A DNA stretch of 64,000 bases from Bacillus benzoevorans (GTDB lineage: Bacteria; Bacillota; Bacilli; Bacillales; Cytobacillaceae), in contig NZ_JACHGK010000005.1 of NCBI RefSeq assembly GCF_014207535.1, forward strand, positions 170,594 to 234,593, in the 5' to 3' direction. Position 1 is the first letter of the stretch. Each line of letters begins with the position of its first letter. Of this stretch, positions 9,450 through 18,876 are shown piece by piece. Both the position numbers and the translations under genes were made by a program. The notes under the pieces are model-generated. The model did no database searches. It was given only the letters and a program-made list of their open reading frames with translations, and was not told the origin of the DNA.

Positions 9450-10186
9450 GAGAGAATGGACTCCTTTGCAAAAGAGGTTTCAATAAACTCCTTCGTTATT
9501 GTTTGTTTAGGAGCCGAAAAAATCTCAATGGTTCGTCCTTGCTCAATAATTTTCCCATTGGCAAATACCCATGTGAATTGCCCGGCTTTTTTAGCCTGAG
9601 ATAAATTATGAGTAACCCAGAGGATCGTTTTCCCTGACTGATGAATCTTTTCGATAAGATTTTCAATATCCTCTGTACTATGCGGATCAAGTGACGCCGT
9701 AACTTCATCTAATAAGAGGACGTCAGGCCGATTGGCTAAGGTTCGGGCTAGGGATACTCTTTGTTTTTGACCGCCTGAAAGGGAGCGGGCATTCTGTTCC
9801 TTTATAGATGGAGGCAAACCAACTCCATCAAGCAGTTCGTCAATTTCAGCTTCGCTTAAACTTTCGCGAAAAAGGGCAGGTCCAATGAATAAATTATCCC
9901 TAACGGTTCCTGGAAGCATTGTTGGCAGCTGGAACACGATACCGATTTTCCTCCGCAACTGCAGAACATCGATCTCATGATAAGGTGTTCCCCTGAAATA
10001 AAGCGACCCAGAGTCCGGATCAGCCATCCTGTTAATAAGTGAAAGGAAAGTACTTTTACCAGAACCGGAGGGACCAATAATCGTAATTAGTTCTCCGTCC
10101 ATTATTTTTGCAGAAATATCACTTAAAATTGGGGTTCCCTGTTTATTTTTCTTTACAATATGCTCAATTGATATCAGCGTTTCCAT
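9446..10186 (-). CDS. fetA: FetA-type ABC transporter ATP-binding protein
   Basis: 246-residue ABC ATPase. Walker A is GPSGSGKST (about residues 38-46), the Q-loop is in IVFQLPTMLPG, the signature is LSGGQKQR, Walker B is VLLLDEVTASLD, and the switch histidine is in LWVTHNL. It is coupled to the permease that follows by a 4-bp overlap and together they form a complete UPF0014-type exporter. The ATG at 10186 has AAGGATGGAGAC upstream. Confidence 0.9.
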   Translation of the reverse strand: METLISIEHIVKKNKQGTPILSDISAKIMDGELITIIGPSGSGKSTFLSLINRMADPDSGSLYFRGTPYHEIDVLQLRRKIGIVFQLPTMLPGTVRDNLFIGPALFRESLSEAEIDELLDGVGLPPSIKEQNARSLSGGQKQRVSLARTLANRPDVLLLDEVTASLDPHSTEDIENLIEKIHQSGKTILWVTHNLSQAKKAGQFTWVFANGKIIEQGRTIEIFSAPKQTITKEFIETSFAKESILS

Positions 10187-10274
10187 GTCTCCATCCTTCT
10201 TCCGTCCATGATGTTTCCCTTTGTAAGAAATAGTGGCCGTTATTTACTCATACAAGCAGACTTGAACTTTGGTC

Positions 10275-11225
10275 TTACAAATAATCCGGGAGCAGTTCCT
10301 CGGCAAGCTCCGGAAAATCAATAAAGGGATTCCGGTTTCCCTGAATTAAAAAGATCGCTTGATTTCGATGTTTTTCATATATATTTATGTCAAATTGCTG
10401 ATGCCATCTTAAGAGCAGTGAGCGATCTATTTTCCGTAGAAATGTTTTATGTATAGTCCCGGGATAACGTAATAGGAAATACATCAACGCCCTGGCAACC
10501 GTTCCTTTGCCATACTCCGGTTCAAAGCGGCCGTCCATTGTCACACCGCAGTGATTCTGAATCTTCTCTTCAGGTGATTCAGGGATATAGAATGAAAAAT
10601 CAGCATAGGGATAATTGGATCTTTTAATATTACATTCCGGCTGACAGGCAAAAAGATGATGTAAATCTCCTTTCATCGGTTCTTTGGCTAAATACCATGA
10701 AAGGGGCACAATATGTTCTGTGTTAAACTTTAAATCGTTATCGATTTTTGGAATTTTTACCGTCTTATTCCCAACTTTTGTGTCTCGTCTCTTCAGCAGT
10801 TTCTGAAATTCAGCATGCTTTTTTTGAATGATTTCAAAGTCTGCAACAATGAGTGTTTCCGGATTCTGGCGCATTCCGGAATAAATATTTTTCAACGAAC
10901 CGTCAGGCTGTAAATCAACCCATTTATATAAATATTGATCCTTACTCATAAAATAAGGAAGCCGCTCTTTATGTGACCTTTTCACTAAGTCATGAAATTT
11001 GAAAAATAATGGCTGTTTTTCCTTCAAATTCATGACACTTTGATAATAATGCTGCATGTCCTTTTGATCTTTTCTTTCATTATAGTATAGTTTTAAATTT
11101 GTACAGATTTGCTGCTTATTTATTTCTAATTCAGTGAGCAATTCATCAATATTATGACAAAAGGAATTTTCTAATTCGTTTATTCGCTCCTGAATTATTG
11201 CATGTATTGTCTTTTCACTATCCAT
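10275..11225 (-). CDS. Endonuclease I (EndA/Bsn-like) family protein
   Basis: 316 residues. The nuclease core is recognised by FNTEHIVPLSW (about residues 170-180), GDLHHLFACQPECNIKRSNYPY, and later KGTVARALMYFLLRYP, HRNQAIFLIQGNRNPFIDFPEL. These match the His-Me-finger endonuclease I family, which in Bacillus includes secreted nonspecific nucleases. No signal peptide is seen here; the N-terminal 110 residues are charged and helical, so a cytoplasmic or otherwise released form is possible. The GTG at 11234 is an alternative start, but AGGGTGG is correctly spaced only for the ATG at 11225. Confidence 0.85.
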   Translation of the reverse strand: MDSEKTIHAIIQERINELENSFCHNIDELLTELEINKQQICTNLKLYYNERKDQKDMQHYYQSVMNLKEKQPLFFKFHDLVKRSHKERLPYFMSKDQYLYKWVDLQPDGSLKNIYSGMRQNPETLIVADFEIIQKKHAEFQKLLKRRDTKVGNKTVKIPKIDNDLKFNTEHIVPLSWYLAKEPMKGDLHHLFACQPECNIKRSNYPYADFSFYIPESPEEKIQNHCGVTMDGRFEPEYGKGTVARALMYFLLRYPGTIHKTFLRKIDRSLLLRWHQQFDINIYEKHRNQAIFLIQGNRNPFIDFPELAEELLPDYL

Positions 11226-11512
11226 TCCATCCACCCTGTCGAATATTTCAGTCTATCCCTATCTTACAGCCTAAACAAATGATCATCAAACATTAATGTA
11301 TCTATATTTGTATATCATTTCACAAAGTTGCGAAAACATAAATTGATAATGATTGACATGGATTATAGAGTGCATTATATTATAACCTATTAAGTCTGAA
11401 TTTTTTTAATAATATATAAATTGAATGGATCGAATCGAAAAGAACAATGTCAATTTTTATAAAAAAGCGGCTCAAAGGAATAAATTTTAGAAAACAAATA
11501 GGGGTTGAACGT

Positions 11513-14221
11513 ATGAAATTTGCGACAAGACTTTATGTTGGATTTGGGTTAGGGATCATGATGATGACGATCTTGTTATTATTGAATATCAGTATTCCAA
11601 CAAAACAAAATCAAGAAATGAACGAATTAGTTCAGGAACATTATGAAATCATTAAAAGACTGCACGTCATTCGGGTTGAAACGTTTTTCTTATCATCGGA
11701 TATATCGGGCTCATCTAAAATAGATATTAAAGGAAAATCAGTAGATGAAAGATTAACGACAATTAATGAAAGCGTTAATATCCTCAAACAATTCAAGGTA
11801 AATGAAAAGGAAGAGGAACAGTTACATCGCCTCACAAGACAGGTAGAGGAATATGCAGAGCTTTACAAAAGAATGGCGCTAGTGAAAAGTATGAATAGTG
11901 AAATCGATGAAAACACTGTAAAAAAAATAAACAGCAGCAGAGATTCTATTTTTAATTTATCGACAGAATTAATTAACGAACAAGAAATCATCATGGATCA
12001 AACGATGAAAAATACGGAAGAGAGACTTCACTTTGTGATTAAAGTTGGCGCCGCTTCTATTATTAGCGGCATCGTCATTGGAATGCTTCTATCTATCTGG
12101 TCGATTCGCGCCATTACAGTACGGCTCGGAAGGGTTAAAAATGTCATGAATAGTGTTGAAAACGGTTCAGAGCAGCTGCCGCGGATTAAGATTATTAAAA
12201 AGGATGAAATCGGTGAAATTGCCATTGCCTACAATCAGATGGCTGCAGCACTTGAAACGCACGAAAAGAAAGAACGCCTGTATAAAGAAAGTATCGAAAC
12301 GAAAAACTGGCTGAAAACCCAATTAGCCGAACTGTCTGCTTTAGCGCAGGATGTATTGGATATTTCCGGCTTAGGAGAAAGATATATACAGTCACTTGTC
12401 CCGATCGTCGCAGCAAGCTATGGTGTGATTTACATAAAAAGAGAAGGCGACCGTCCATATGTGGAAAAGTTGGCTTCTTACGGGGATTATATGGGAAAGC
12501 AGCGTGTCGAGTATGGGGAAGGTCTTGTTGGTCAATGTCTGCTCGATGGAAAACCAATCAGGCTGCATGATATCCCCAAGAATTATATTAAAATATCTTC
12601 TGGTTTAGGAGAAGCGGAGCCAAGAAGCATTATGATCCTGCCGATTCAATTGAACGGTGAGGTATTAGCAGTTTTAGAAATTGCGAGTATCTATGAGTTT
12701 ACTGAATTCCATGATGAATTATTGCAAAAGGCAACAGAACAATTAGGGATTATTTTAAACCGCATTCAAAAACAAATGCAGGTTCATCAATTGTTAGAAG
12801 AAACACAGACATTAAATGATGAACTGCAAAGTCAGTCAGAGGAATTACAGCTGCAGCAGGAAGAATTAAGAACGATCAATGAAGAATTGGAAGGGCAATA
12901 TAAACAGTCTGAACAACGGTCCGAGGATTTGCAAAAAGCGAAATTTGCTTTAGAGGAAAAGACACAGCAGCTTCTATTAAGCTCTCAATATAAATCAGAG
13001 TTTTTGGCGAATATGTCGCATGAATTACGAACACCATTAAATAGTTTATTAATTTTGGCGCAAATACTGGAAGAAAATAAAGAAGGTAATTTAACAGAAA
13101 AACAAATTCAATATGCGAACACCATTCACTCATCAGGTAAGGATTTACTTGGGATCATCAATGAAATATTGGATATTTCAAAAATTGAATCGGGAAAGGT
13201 TGACCCGCAAATCAGTGAAATTGATACCAGGGGTATTATTTCTTTGATTAATAATCAATTTAGTGCCATGGCAGAGCAAAAGGGGATTCACTTTGAAGTG
13301 AGCATTGATGAAGATGTTCCGTGCATCATTTATTCTGATGAACAAAAAATTTATCAAATATTAAAAAACTTAGTGGCTAATGCACTGAAATTCACGGTTG
13401 AAGGCAGTGTAAGGGTAAAAGTATACCGTTCCATCTCCAAATCCCATCCACAGAGAACAGAATCTTTAGCCTTTTGTGTATCCGATACAGGCATAGGGAT
13501 TCCTAAGGAAAAACAAGAACTGATCTTTGAAGCTTTCCAGCAGGCAGATGGTACAACAAGCCGTAAATATGGCGGAACTGGACTAGGGCTATCGATCAGC
13601 AAAGGTTTAGCTGCTCTTCTTGGAGGCAGTATTACCGTAAACAGCAACGAAAACAAAGGAAGTGAATTTACATTCATTTTACCGGCATTAGTAGAATTAA
13701 ATGCAACTCACACAATAGAAAGAAAGGAGGCTGCAGCAGCTATTGAATCCAAAGGCATATACCAAATGAATGATGAAGAGTTACAGCATGGCGGTGATGA
13801 TCATTCTGTCCTTGAGGAAGAACTGATAGCAGTAAGAGAAAACTTCCTCGCAGGAAAGCATATTTTATTGGTTGATGATGATATGCGGAATGTATTCGCC
13901 TTAACCACCACATTGGAATCAGTCGGGATCCATGTACACTTTGCTGAAAATGGAAGGGAAGCACTAGAGGTATTAAATGAAAAGCCTATGATTGATCTCG
14001 TCCTAATGGATATCATGATGCCGGAAATGGATGGATATGACGCGATGAAAAAAATAAGAGAACAGCCGGCTCTTGAAAAGCTGCCTATTATTGCCTTAAC
14101 AGCAAAAGCAATGAAAGATGATCGAGAAAAATGTATCAATGCCGGGGCTTCTGATTATATAAGCAAACCGGTGAATATAGAACAACTCCTTTCTTTATTG
14201 AAAGTTTGGCTTTATCAATGA
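11513..14221 (+). CDS. Hybrid sensor histidine kinase/response regulator (TM-HAMP-GAF-HisKA-HATPase-REC)
   Basis: 902 residues from the ATG at 11513, chosen because AGGGG sits 9 nt upstream; an in-frame ATG at 11447 lacks a site. Order: TM1 (about 7-28), extracytoplasmic helical four-helix-bundle or CHASE3-like sensor (30-172), TM2 (174-197), HAMP (198-252), GAF (270-420), coiled coil rich in E/Q (420-490), HisKA with phospho-acceptor His503 in MSHELRTP, HATPase_c with DTGIGI and GGTGLGL, then a C-terminal receiver with phospho-acceptor Asp833 in LMDIMMPEMDG. It is followed 12 bp later by a CheR-type methyltransferase, the pairing seen for the B. cereus RsbK/RsbM stress-signalling proteins. 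Confidence 0.92.
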   Translation: MKFATRLYVGFGLGIMMMTILLLLNISIPTKQNQEMNELVQEHYEIIKRLHVIRVETFFLSSDISGSSKIDIKGKSVDERLTTINESVNILKQFKVNEKEEEQLHRLTRQVEEYAELYKRMALVKSMNSEIDENTVKKINSSRDSIFNLSTELINEQEIIMDQTMKNTEERLHFVIKVGAASIISGIVIGMLLSIWSIRAITVRLGRVKNVMNSVENGSEQLPRIKIIKKDEIGEIAIAYNQMAAALETHEKKERLYKESIETKNWLKTQLAELSALAQDVLDISGLGERYIQSLVPIVAASYGVIYIKREGDRPYVEKLASYGDYMGKQRVEYGEGLVGQCLLDGKPIRLHDIPKNYIKISSGLGEAEPRSIMILPIQLNGEVLAVLEIASIYEFTEFHDELLQKATEQLGIILNRIQKQMQVHQLLEETQTLNDELQSQSEELQLQQEELRTINEELEGQYKQSEQRSEDLQKAKFALEEKTQQLLLSSQYKSEFLANMSHELRTPLNSLLILAQILEENKEGNLTEKQIQYANTIHSSGKDLLGIINEILDISKIESGKVDPQISEIDTRGIISLINNQFSAMAEQKGIHFEVSIDEDVPCIIYSDEQKIYQILKNLVANALKFTVEGSVRVKVYRSISKSHPQRTESLAFCVSDTGIGIPKEKQELIFEAFQQADGTTSRKYGGTGLGLSISKGLAALLGGSITVNSNENKGSEFTFILPALVELNATHTIERKEAAAAIESKGIYQMNDEELQHGGDDHSVLEEELIAVRENFLAGKHILLVDDDMRNVFALTTTLESVGIHVHFAENGREALEVLNEKPMIDLVLMDIMMPEMDGYDAMKKIREQPALEKLPIIALTAKAMKDDREKCINAGASDYISKPVNIEQLLSLLKVWLYQ

Positions 14222-14233
14222 TAGGGGGCATTT

Positions 14234-15094
14234 ATGAAATTCAAAAATTTTATGCAAGACTTGGAACAGGATCAATGCAGTGATTTGGAGAAAATTGAAA
14301 TCGATCTTTTATTAGAGGGGATTTACCGCCATTATGGCTTCGATTTCCGTCATTATGCTTTCTCATCTATTCGCCGCAGAATATGGCATCGGATAAAGGC
14401 TGAAAAAATGGAGACTGTTACAGCTCTGCTTGATAGAATTCTGCATGAGCCGCTGATGATGGAAAAGCTTTATCTTGATTTTTCGATCAATGTAACAGAA
14501 ATGTTTCGAGATCCATTGTTTTTTAAAGCGATTCGCTGCAAAGTCCTGCCGCTCTTATCCGAATTGCCAAGTATCCGAATCTGGCACGCGGGCTGTTCGA
14601 CCGGCGAAGAGGCCTTTTCAATGGCGATATTACTTCATGAAACAGGTTTGTATCACAAGGCAAAAATATATGCCACAGATATGAACAATCATGTCATACA
14701 ACAGGCAAAGCTAGCCCAATTCCCACTAAAAAAAATGAAGGAATATACGAATAACTATGTAAACTCAGATGGAATCAATGATTTCTCAGAATATTATATG
14801 GTAAAAGGTGAAAAGGCTGTCTTCCATAAAGAACTGGCAAAAAATATTATTTTTGCCCAACATAATCTGGTCACCGATGGATCCTTTAATGAATTTCATC
14901 TGATCGTTTGCAGAAATGTATTAATCTATTTTGATCGGGAATTGCAGGCACGGGTGCATGATTTATTTTTAAATAGTCTATCTTCAAAAGGATTTTTAGC
15001 TCTAGGTAATCGAGAGGGTCTATCATTTTCCAAAAAAGAAAAATATTATACGGTCTTTGATGAAGATGAAAAAATATTTCGCAGGATTCAATAA
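14234..15094 (+). CDS. CheR-type protein-glutamate methyltransferase
   Basis: 286 residues: CheR N-terminal helical domain (YRHYGFDFRHYAFSSIRRRIWHRI, about 30-55), then a SAM-binding Rossmann domain with IWHAGCSTGEEAFSMAILL (about 114-132), IYATDMNN and LIVCRNVLIYFD. It methylates glutamates of a sensor protein; the adjacent hybrid kinase is the likely substrate because no chemotaxis genes are near. No CheB methylesterase is encoded beside it. The start has AGGGGGC upstream, and the gene sits in an operon between the two kinases. Confidence 0.9.
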   Translation: MKFKNFMQDLEQDQCSDLEKIEIDLLLEGIYRHYGFDFRHYAFSSIRRRIWHRIKAEKMETVTALLDRILHEPLMMEKLYLDFSINVTEMFRDPLFFKAIRCKVLPLLSELPSIRIWHAGCSTGEEAFSMAILLHETGLYHKAKIYATDMNNHVIQQAKLAQFPLKKMKEYTNNYVNSDGINDFSEYYMVKGEKAVFHKELAKNIIFAQHNLVTDGSFNEFHLIVCRNVLIYFDRELQARVHDLFLNSLSSKGFLALGNREGLSFSKKEKYYTVFDEDEKIFRRIQ

Positions 15095-15111
15095 ATGGAA
15101 GTGAGGATAGA

Positions 15112-16746
15112 ATGAAAAATCAAACTGTCAATATATTACTCGTTGATGATCGGGAAGAAAATTTAATCGCGTTAGAAGCAGTGTTATCTGCAAAAAACTA
15201 TAATCTAATAAAAGCTTATTCGGGCGAAGAAGCGTTAAAATATGTGTTAAAGGAAGAGTTTGCCGTTATCATCATGGATGTGCAAATGCCTGGAATCAAT
15301 GGTTTTGAAACGGCCAAAATGATCCGAAAAAGAAAAAAAACACAAAATGTGCCCATTATTTTTATTACAGCTTTAAGCCAGACGGTTGAAAATATATTGC
15401 ATGGTTATTCAGTCGGGGCGATTGATTATATTATCAAACCTTTTGATGCGCTGATTTTAACCTATAAGGTAGATGGCTTAGTGGCCATGTATTTAAATAA
15501 AAAGAAAGTAGAAGAGCAAGCCAAAACAATTGCCAAATATACGAACGAACTGGCGGAAGCCTATCGGGCTCTGCAAATTAATGAAGAGAAACTGGAAGCA
15601 TTAGTCAAAGAAAGAACAAATGAACTGAGCTTAACGAATGAAAAGCTGCTCCGTGAAATTAATGAAAAAGAAGCCGCTATGCTTAAACTGGAAGAAAGTG
15701 AAGAAAAATACCGGCAGCTGACAGAAGAGTCACCGATGGCGATTCTTGTAAAAAAAGATCACTGCGACACGTATTCTTTTATCAATCAGACCGGCGTTCA
15801 GCTGTTTAAGGCAAATTCAAAAGAAGATGTATTAAAGCAGCCGATAAAAAAATTAATCCACCCGGGTGATTATGAAAGAATTGAAAAATTGAAGGAAGAG
15901 AGGGAGAAAGGACAGTTCACTCTGGAAGCGCGTTTAGTATGCATGAACGGAGAGGTAATCGATGCTGAAGTGAAAAGTATCCCGCTTATCTATAAGGGTG
16001 AACAGGCCCTCCATTTAATGATTCGTGATATTACAGAATTAAAGAGAAGCCGTGAATTTATGCAGCAATCTGAAAAACTGACCGTAGTAGGTGAGCTGGC
16101 AGCGGGAATTGCCCATGAAATCAGAAATCCGTTAACCAGTTTAAAAGGGTTTACCCAGTTATTAGGTGATCAAATGGACTGCAATCATGAATATATGGAC
16201 ATCATGATAACAGAGATTGAAAGAATTAATACGATTGTCGGTGAATTGTTATTGCTGGCAAAACCTAGTAAACTTGAATTTAAACAAATAAACTTAGGGG
16301 ATATATTAGAAAATATTATTACACTTATGAATGCCCAGGCGAATCTTTATGGGGTAAAAATAAAGCTGGAGAGCAGCCAATCCTTAAGTGATCGCTATAT
16401 TTTTGGCATTGAGGATAAAATCAAACAGGTTTTTATTAATCTTGTCAAGAATGCCATTGAATCAATGGAAGATGGCGGAGAAGTGATCATTCAAGTAATG
16501 GAAGGGGAAAAATATTTCGAAATTAAATTCATTGACGGCGGATGCGGCATACCGCGCGAAATTCTTTCTAAGCTTGGTCAGCCATTTTTTACAACGAAAG
16601 ACCGCGGTACCGGCTTAGGATTAATGGTGTGCTACAGTATTATCGAAAGCCATCATGGTACAATGCTTATTGATAGTGCATGCGGTCAAGGAACGACTGT
16701 ATCTGTTTCTTTGCCTCTCTTCTGCACGGAAACGGTTATTTATTAA
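15112..16746 (+). CDS. Receiver-PAS-histidine kinase
   Basis: 544 residues. An N-terminal receiver (about 6-120) has phospho-acceptor Asp56 in MDVQMPG. A long coiled coil (130-195) links to a PAS domain (about 195-310), then HisKA with His335 in GIAHEIRNPL and an HATPase_c domain with NLVKNAIESM, GGCGIP and GTGLGLMV. The end resembles NtrB/KinA-type kinases. With a receiver at the front, it probably takes phosphate or input from the hybrid kinase two genes upstream and signals to an unlinked regulator. A GTGAGGA ribosome site lies 7 nt before the ATG. Confidence 0.9.
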   Translation: MKNQTVNILLVDDREENLIALEAVLSAKNYNLIKAYSGEEALKYVLKEEFAVIIMDVQMPGINGFETAKMIRKRKKTQNVPIIFITALSQTVENILHGYSVGAIDYIIKPFDALILTYKVDGLVAMYLNKKKVEEQAKTIAKYTNELAEAYRALQINEEKLEALVKERTNELSLTNEKLLREINEKEAAMLKLEESEEKYRQLTEESPMAILVKKDHCDTYSFINQTGVQLFKANSKEDVLKQPIKKLIHPGDYERIEKLKEEREKGQFTLEARLVCMNGEVIDAEVKSIPLIYKGEQALHLMIRDITELKRSREFMQQSEKLTVVGELAAGIAHEIRNPLTSLKGFTQLLGDQMDCNHEYMDIMITEIERINTIVGELLLLAKPSKLEFKQINLGDILENIITLMNAQANLYGVKIKLESSQSLSDRYIFGIEDKIKQVFINLVKNAIESMEDGGEVIIQVMEGEKYFEIKFIDGGCGIPREILSKLGQPFFTTKDRGTGLGLMVCYSIIESHHGTMLIDSACGQGTTVSVSLPLFCTETVIY

Positions 16747-16887
16747 ATTACCTTTCTATTGTAAAGATTTAAACTTTTTCTGAAAAGTAGATTAATAAAT
16801 AGTTAATGATTGTAAAATATTAGGAAAAGCAATGCTCATTTCCGCAAAAGTTTGTATACTGCACCTTGCAACAATATTTGGTAAGAC

Positions 16888-16938
16888 CGAAAAGCATAAT
16901 CGACCAGGTTAAACAATCAGATCGGTTATGCTTTTATT
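16888..16938. terminator. Terminator after the kinase operon
   Basis: A stem AAAGCATAATCGA / ATCGGTTATGCTTTT (one G-U pair) with a T-rich 3' side, followed by ATTT on the plus strand. It sits 140 bp past the last kinase stop and upstream of a convergent gene's end. Confidence 0.75.
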
Positions 16939-16984
16939 TAACGATGGGAAAAGTTAGCATAATTGGCTTGTTAGAGGGAACTGT

Positions 16985-17521
16985 TTATTTTGTAAAGCGG
17001 TTAGCATAGCTTGAGGCTACGAAGGATTCCGGTTTAATTTTCGGTTCCAAACCCATTGCTTCAATTCTCGCTGTCATTTCTTCCACATAAATTCTTGTTT
17101 TATTCCGGTTTCCGGAACCAATATCGATATGACCTTCCATCGTGAATGATGCCCCTTGATATATGTATGGGAGAACAATATCGATCATGTTCGATTTCCT
17201 TTCTTCTGTAAACAAAGATACAATTTCTTCTGTTAATGAAGTTTCATAAGAGATTCTTTCATGCAAACGCTCCATTCTGCGGGGCATACTGACTCTGCGA
17301 ATGCAGGCCCATGCACCTTTTCCTTCATTAAGTATGACAATTCCGGTAATAAATATGGTTGATTTTAGATGGACTTGAGAATCCGTACCAATCATTAAAC
17401 GATAATTTCCATTATGGCTTAAGTTCATAAATCGAATAATTCGCGCATAAACATTTTCAAACGTCATATTCTTTTCTTGTAAATTATGAAACAATAACGG
17501 ATCTTCAATTGGATAGTTCAT
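16985..17521 (-). CDS. YkuK-like RNase H-fold protein (DUF458)
   Basis: 178 residues. The segment YRLMIGTDSQVH (about residues 40-51), then SMPRRMERLHERISYETSL, is the DUF458/YkuK signature. The family has an RNase H-like fold and its role in bacilli is not well defined. GTDSQ supplies a carboxylate that could be part of the catalytic set. The start ATG has GGCAGGTGAAAGG upstream. It is monocistronic and convergent with the kinase operon. Confidence 0.85.
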   Translation of the reverse strand: MNYPIEDPLLFHNLQEKNMTFENVYARIIRFMNLSHNGNYRLMIGTDSQVHLKSTIFITGIVILNEGKGAWACIRRVSMPRRMERLHERISYETSLTEEIVSLFTEERKSNMIDIVLPYIYQGASFTMEGHIDIGSGNRNKTRIYVEEMTARIEAMGLEPKIKPESFVASSYANRFTK

Positions 17522-18028
17522 CCTTTCACCTGCCTTAGTTCATTCATTCTCAGACTACCCGGCACAAACGGAAAAAATCAGTGATTTGAAATTTCTTACT
17601 ATAATCATATGTATGCAGTTTCTTTTTTTTGTTGTGTAAAAGAAAATAAATGATTTTTGAATGGAGTTGTAAAGAAAAAGGAAACGAAAGAGGAGTAAAT
17701 ATTTCAAGTACACTTCTGCCCGGAGATCATGATAAAATGTGAACAACATGTGATAATTATCATTTTTGATATCGACATTCATTAAATATTTGATATAATA
17801 AAATAAATTTCGTAACAATTGCTTTATTTCTTCAGCAAGAATCTTCTTTTCTATCAATTCAAATCAATGTTCTTTATCTAACTCTTTTTCTTTCAAATGT
17901 AATCGTTTTCAAAACCACTTGTTAATCTATGTGTCCAATGCTTTTGATTTGACAAAACCATTTCATCAGCATTTCAAATATAAAAATAGAACAAGGCATT
18001 TTTATCGAATGAAGGAGGGGTTTTTTTC
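17522..18028. other. Intergenic region upstream of fixABCX
   Basis: About 500 bp with no convincing gene. It holds a perfect cre match at 17897-17911 and a possible promoter (TCGACA, 16 nt, TATAAT near 17774-17800). A 100-codon minus-strand reading frame at 17555-17857 is low-complexity and lacks an RBS, so it is not called. Confidence 0.6.
17897..17911 (+). promoter_or_regulatory. cre site (CcpA operator)
   Basis: ATGTAATCGTTTTCA fits the published consensus WTGNAANCGNWNNCW at every position. It lies about 120 bp upstream of the first fixA codon and downstream of the possible TATAAT promoter. Position relative to promoter suggests catabolite repression of the electron-transfer operon during growth on sugars; the sign of the effect is inferred. 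Confidence 0.7.
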
Positions 18029-18847
18029 ATGCATATCGTCGTCTGTGTCAAACAAGTTCCAGATACGAAAATTATTAAAATTAATCCTAAGACAAACACA
18101 CTCGACAGGCGGAGCGCACCGGCCATTTTGAATCCTTATGATGCGCATGCGGTACAAGAAGCAGTAAGGGTAAGAAGGAAATTAGGCGAAGGGGAAATTT
18201 CAGTTTTATCTATGGGTCCGCCGCAAGCAACAGCAGTCATAAAGAAAAGTATTGAAATTGGTGCTGATGCAGGATATTTAATCACAGACCGCGCATTTGC
18301 CGGTGCTGATACACTGGCAACCAGCTATGCATTGTCAAAAGCACTTGAGAAAATCTCAAAAGAGAACAAGATTGATATGGTGATATGCGGAAAACATGCG
18401 ATTGATGGTGATACCGGGCAAGTAGGACCAGGGATGGCAAGACGACTAGATATTCCTCCCGTCACAAATGTAATTGAAGTCTGTGAGATTAATGAAAATA
18501 ATAAAACCGTGTTAGTTAAAAGAAAGCTTTCAAACGGTTATGAGCTCCTTCAGGTAAAGATGCCTTGTTTATTAACAGTTGAGAAGGAAGTCAATCAAAT
18601 AGAATATTCACCTTTGACAAATATGATTAATGCCGCCAGATATGAACCGAATATCTGGTCTGTAAATGATTTAGATCAGGTCGACCGATCCCAATTGGGG
18701 CTTAAAGGATCTCCCACAATTGTAGGTAAAATGTTTACACCGCCAAAACTTGAGGGAGGACATATGCTGGACGGAACGCCGGATGCACAAGTCGCACAGC
18801 TGATGGATGTGCTGGCGGAGAGAAAAGAGCTATTTAATGTGAAATAA
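18029..18847 (+). CDS. fixA: FixA: electron transfer flavoprotein beta-type subunit
   Basis: 272 residues of the ETF beta family. MHIVVCVKQVPDTKIIKI at the N-terminus and KHAIDGDTGQVGPGMARRL (about residues 128-146) are family signatures; the DGDTGQVGP loop contacts the bound cofactor. It pairs with the alpha-type subunit encoded 29 bp downstream. In FixABCX complexes FixA takes electrons from NADH. The strong GAAGGAGGGG site and position as first gene mark it as the operon head. Confidence 0.93.
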   Translation: MHIVVCVKQVPDTKIIKINPKTNTLDRRSAPAILNPYDAHAVQEAVRVRRKLGEGEISVLSMGPPQATAVIKKSIEIGADAGYLITDRAFAGADTLATSYALSKALEKISKENKIDMVICGKHAIDGDTGQVGPGMARRLDIPPVTNVIEVCEINENNKTVLVKRKLSNGYELLQVKMPCLLTVEKEVNQIEYSPLTNMINAARYEPNIWSVNDLDQVDRSQLGLKGSPTIVGKMFTPPKLEGGHMLDGTPDAQVAQLMDVLAERKELFNVK

Positions 18848-18876
18848 GGAACAATAAATGGATTGGGGGATCTTTC

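Noticed and set aside
17555..17857. Minus-strand 100-codon frame between ykuK and fixA
   Set aside because: Low-complexity Phe/Ile/Lys/Tyr-rich translation, no ribosome site, and covers the upstream region of fixA.
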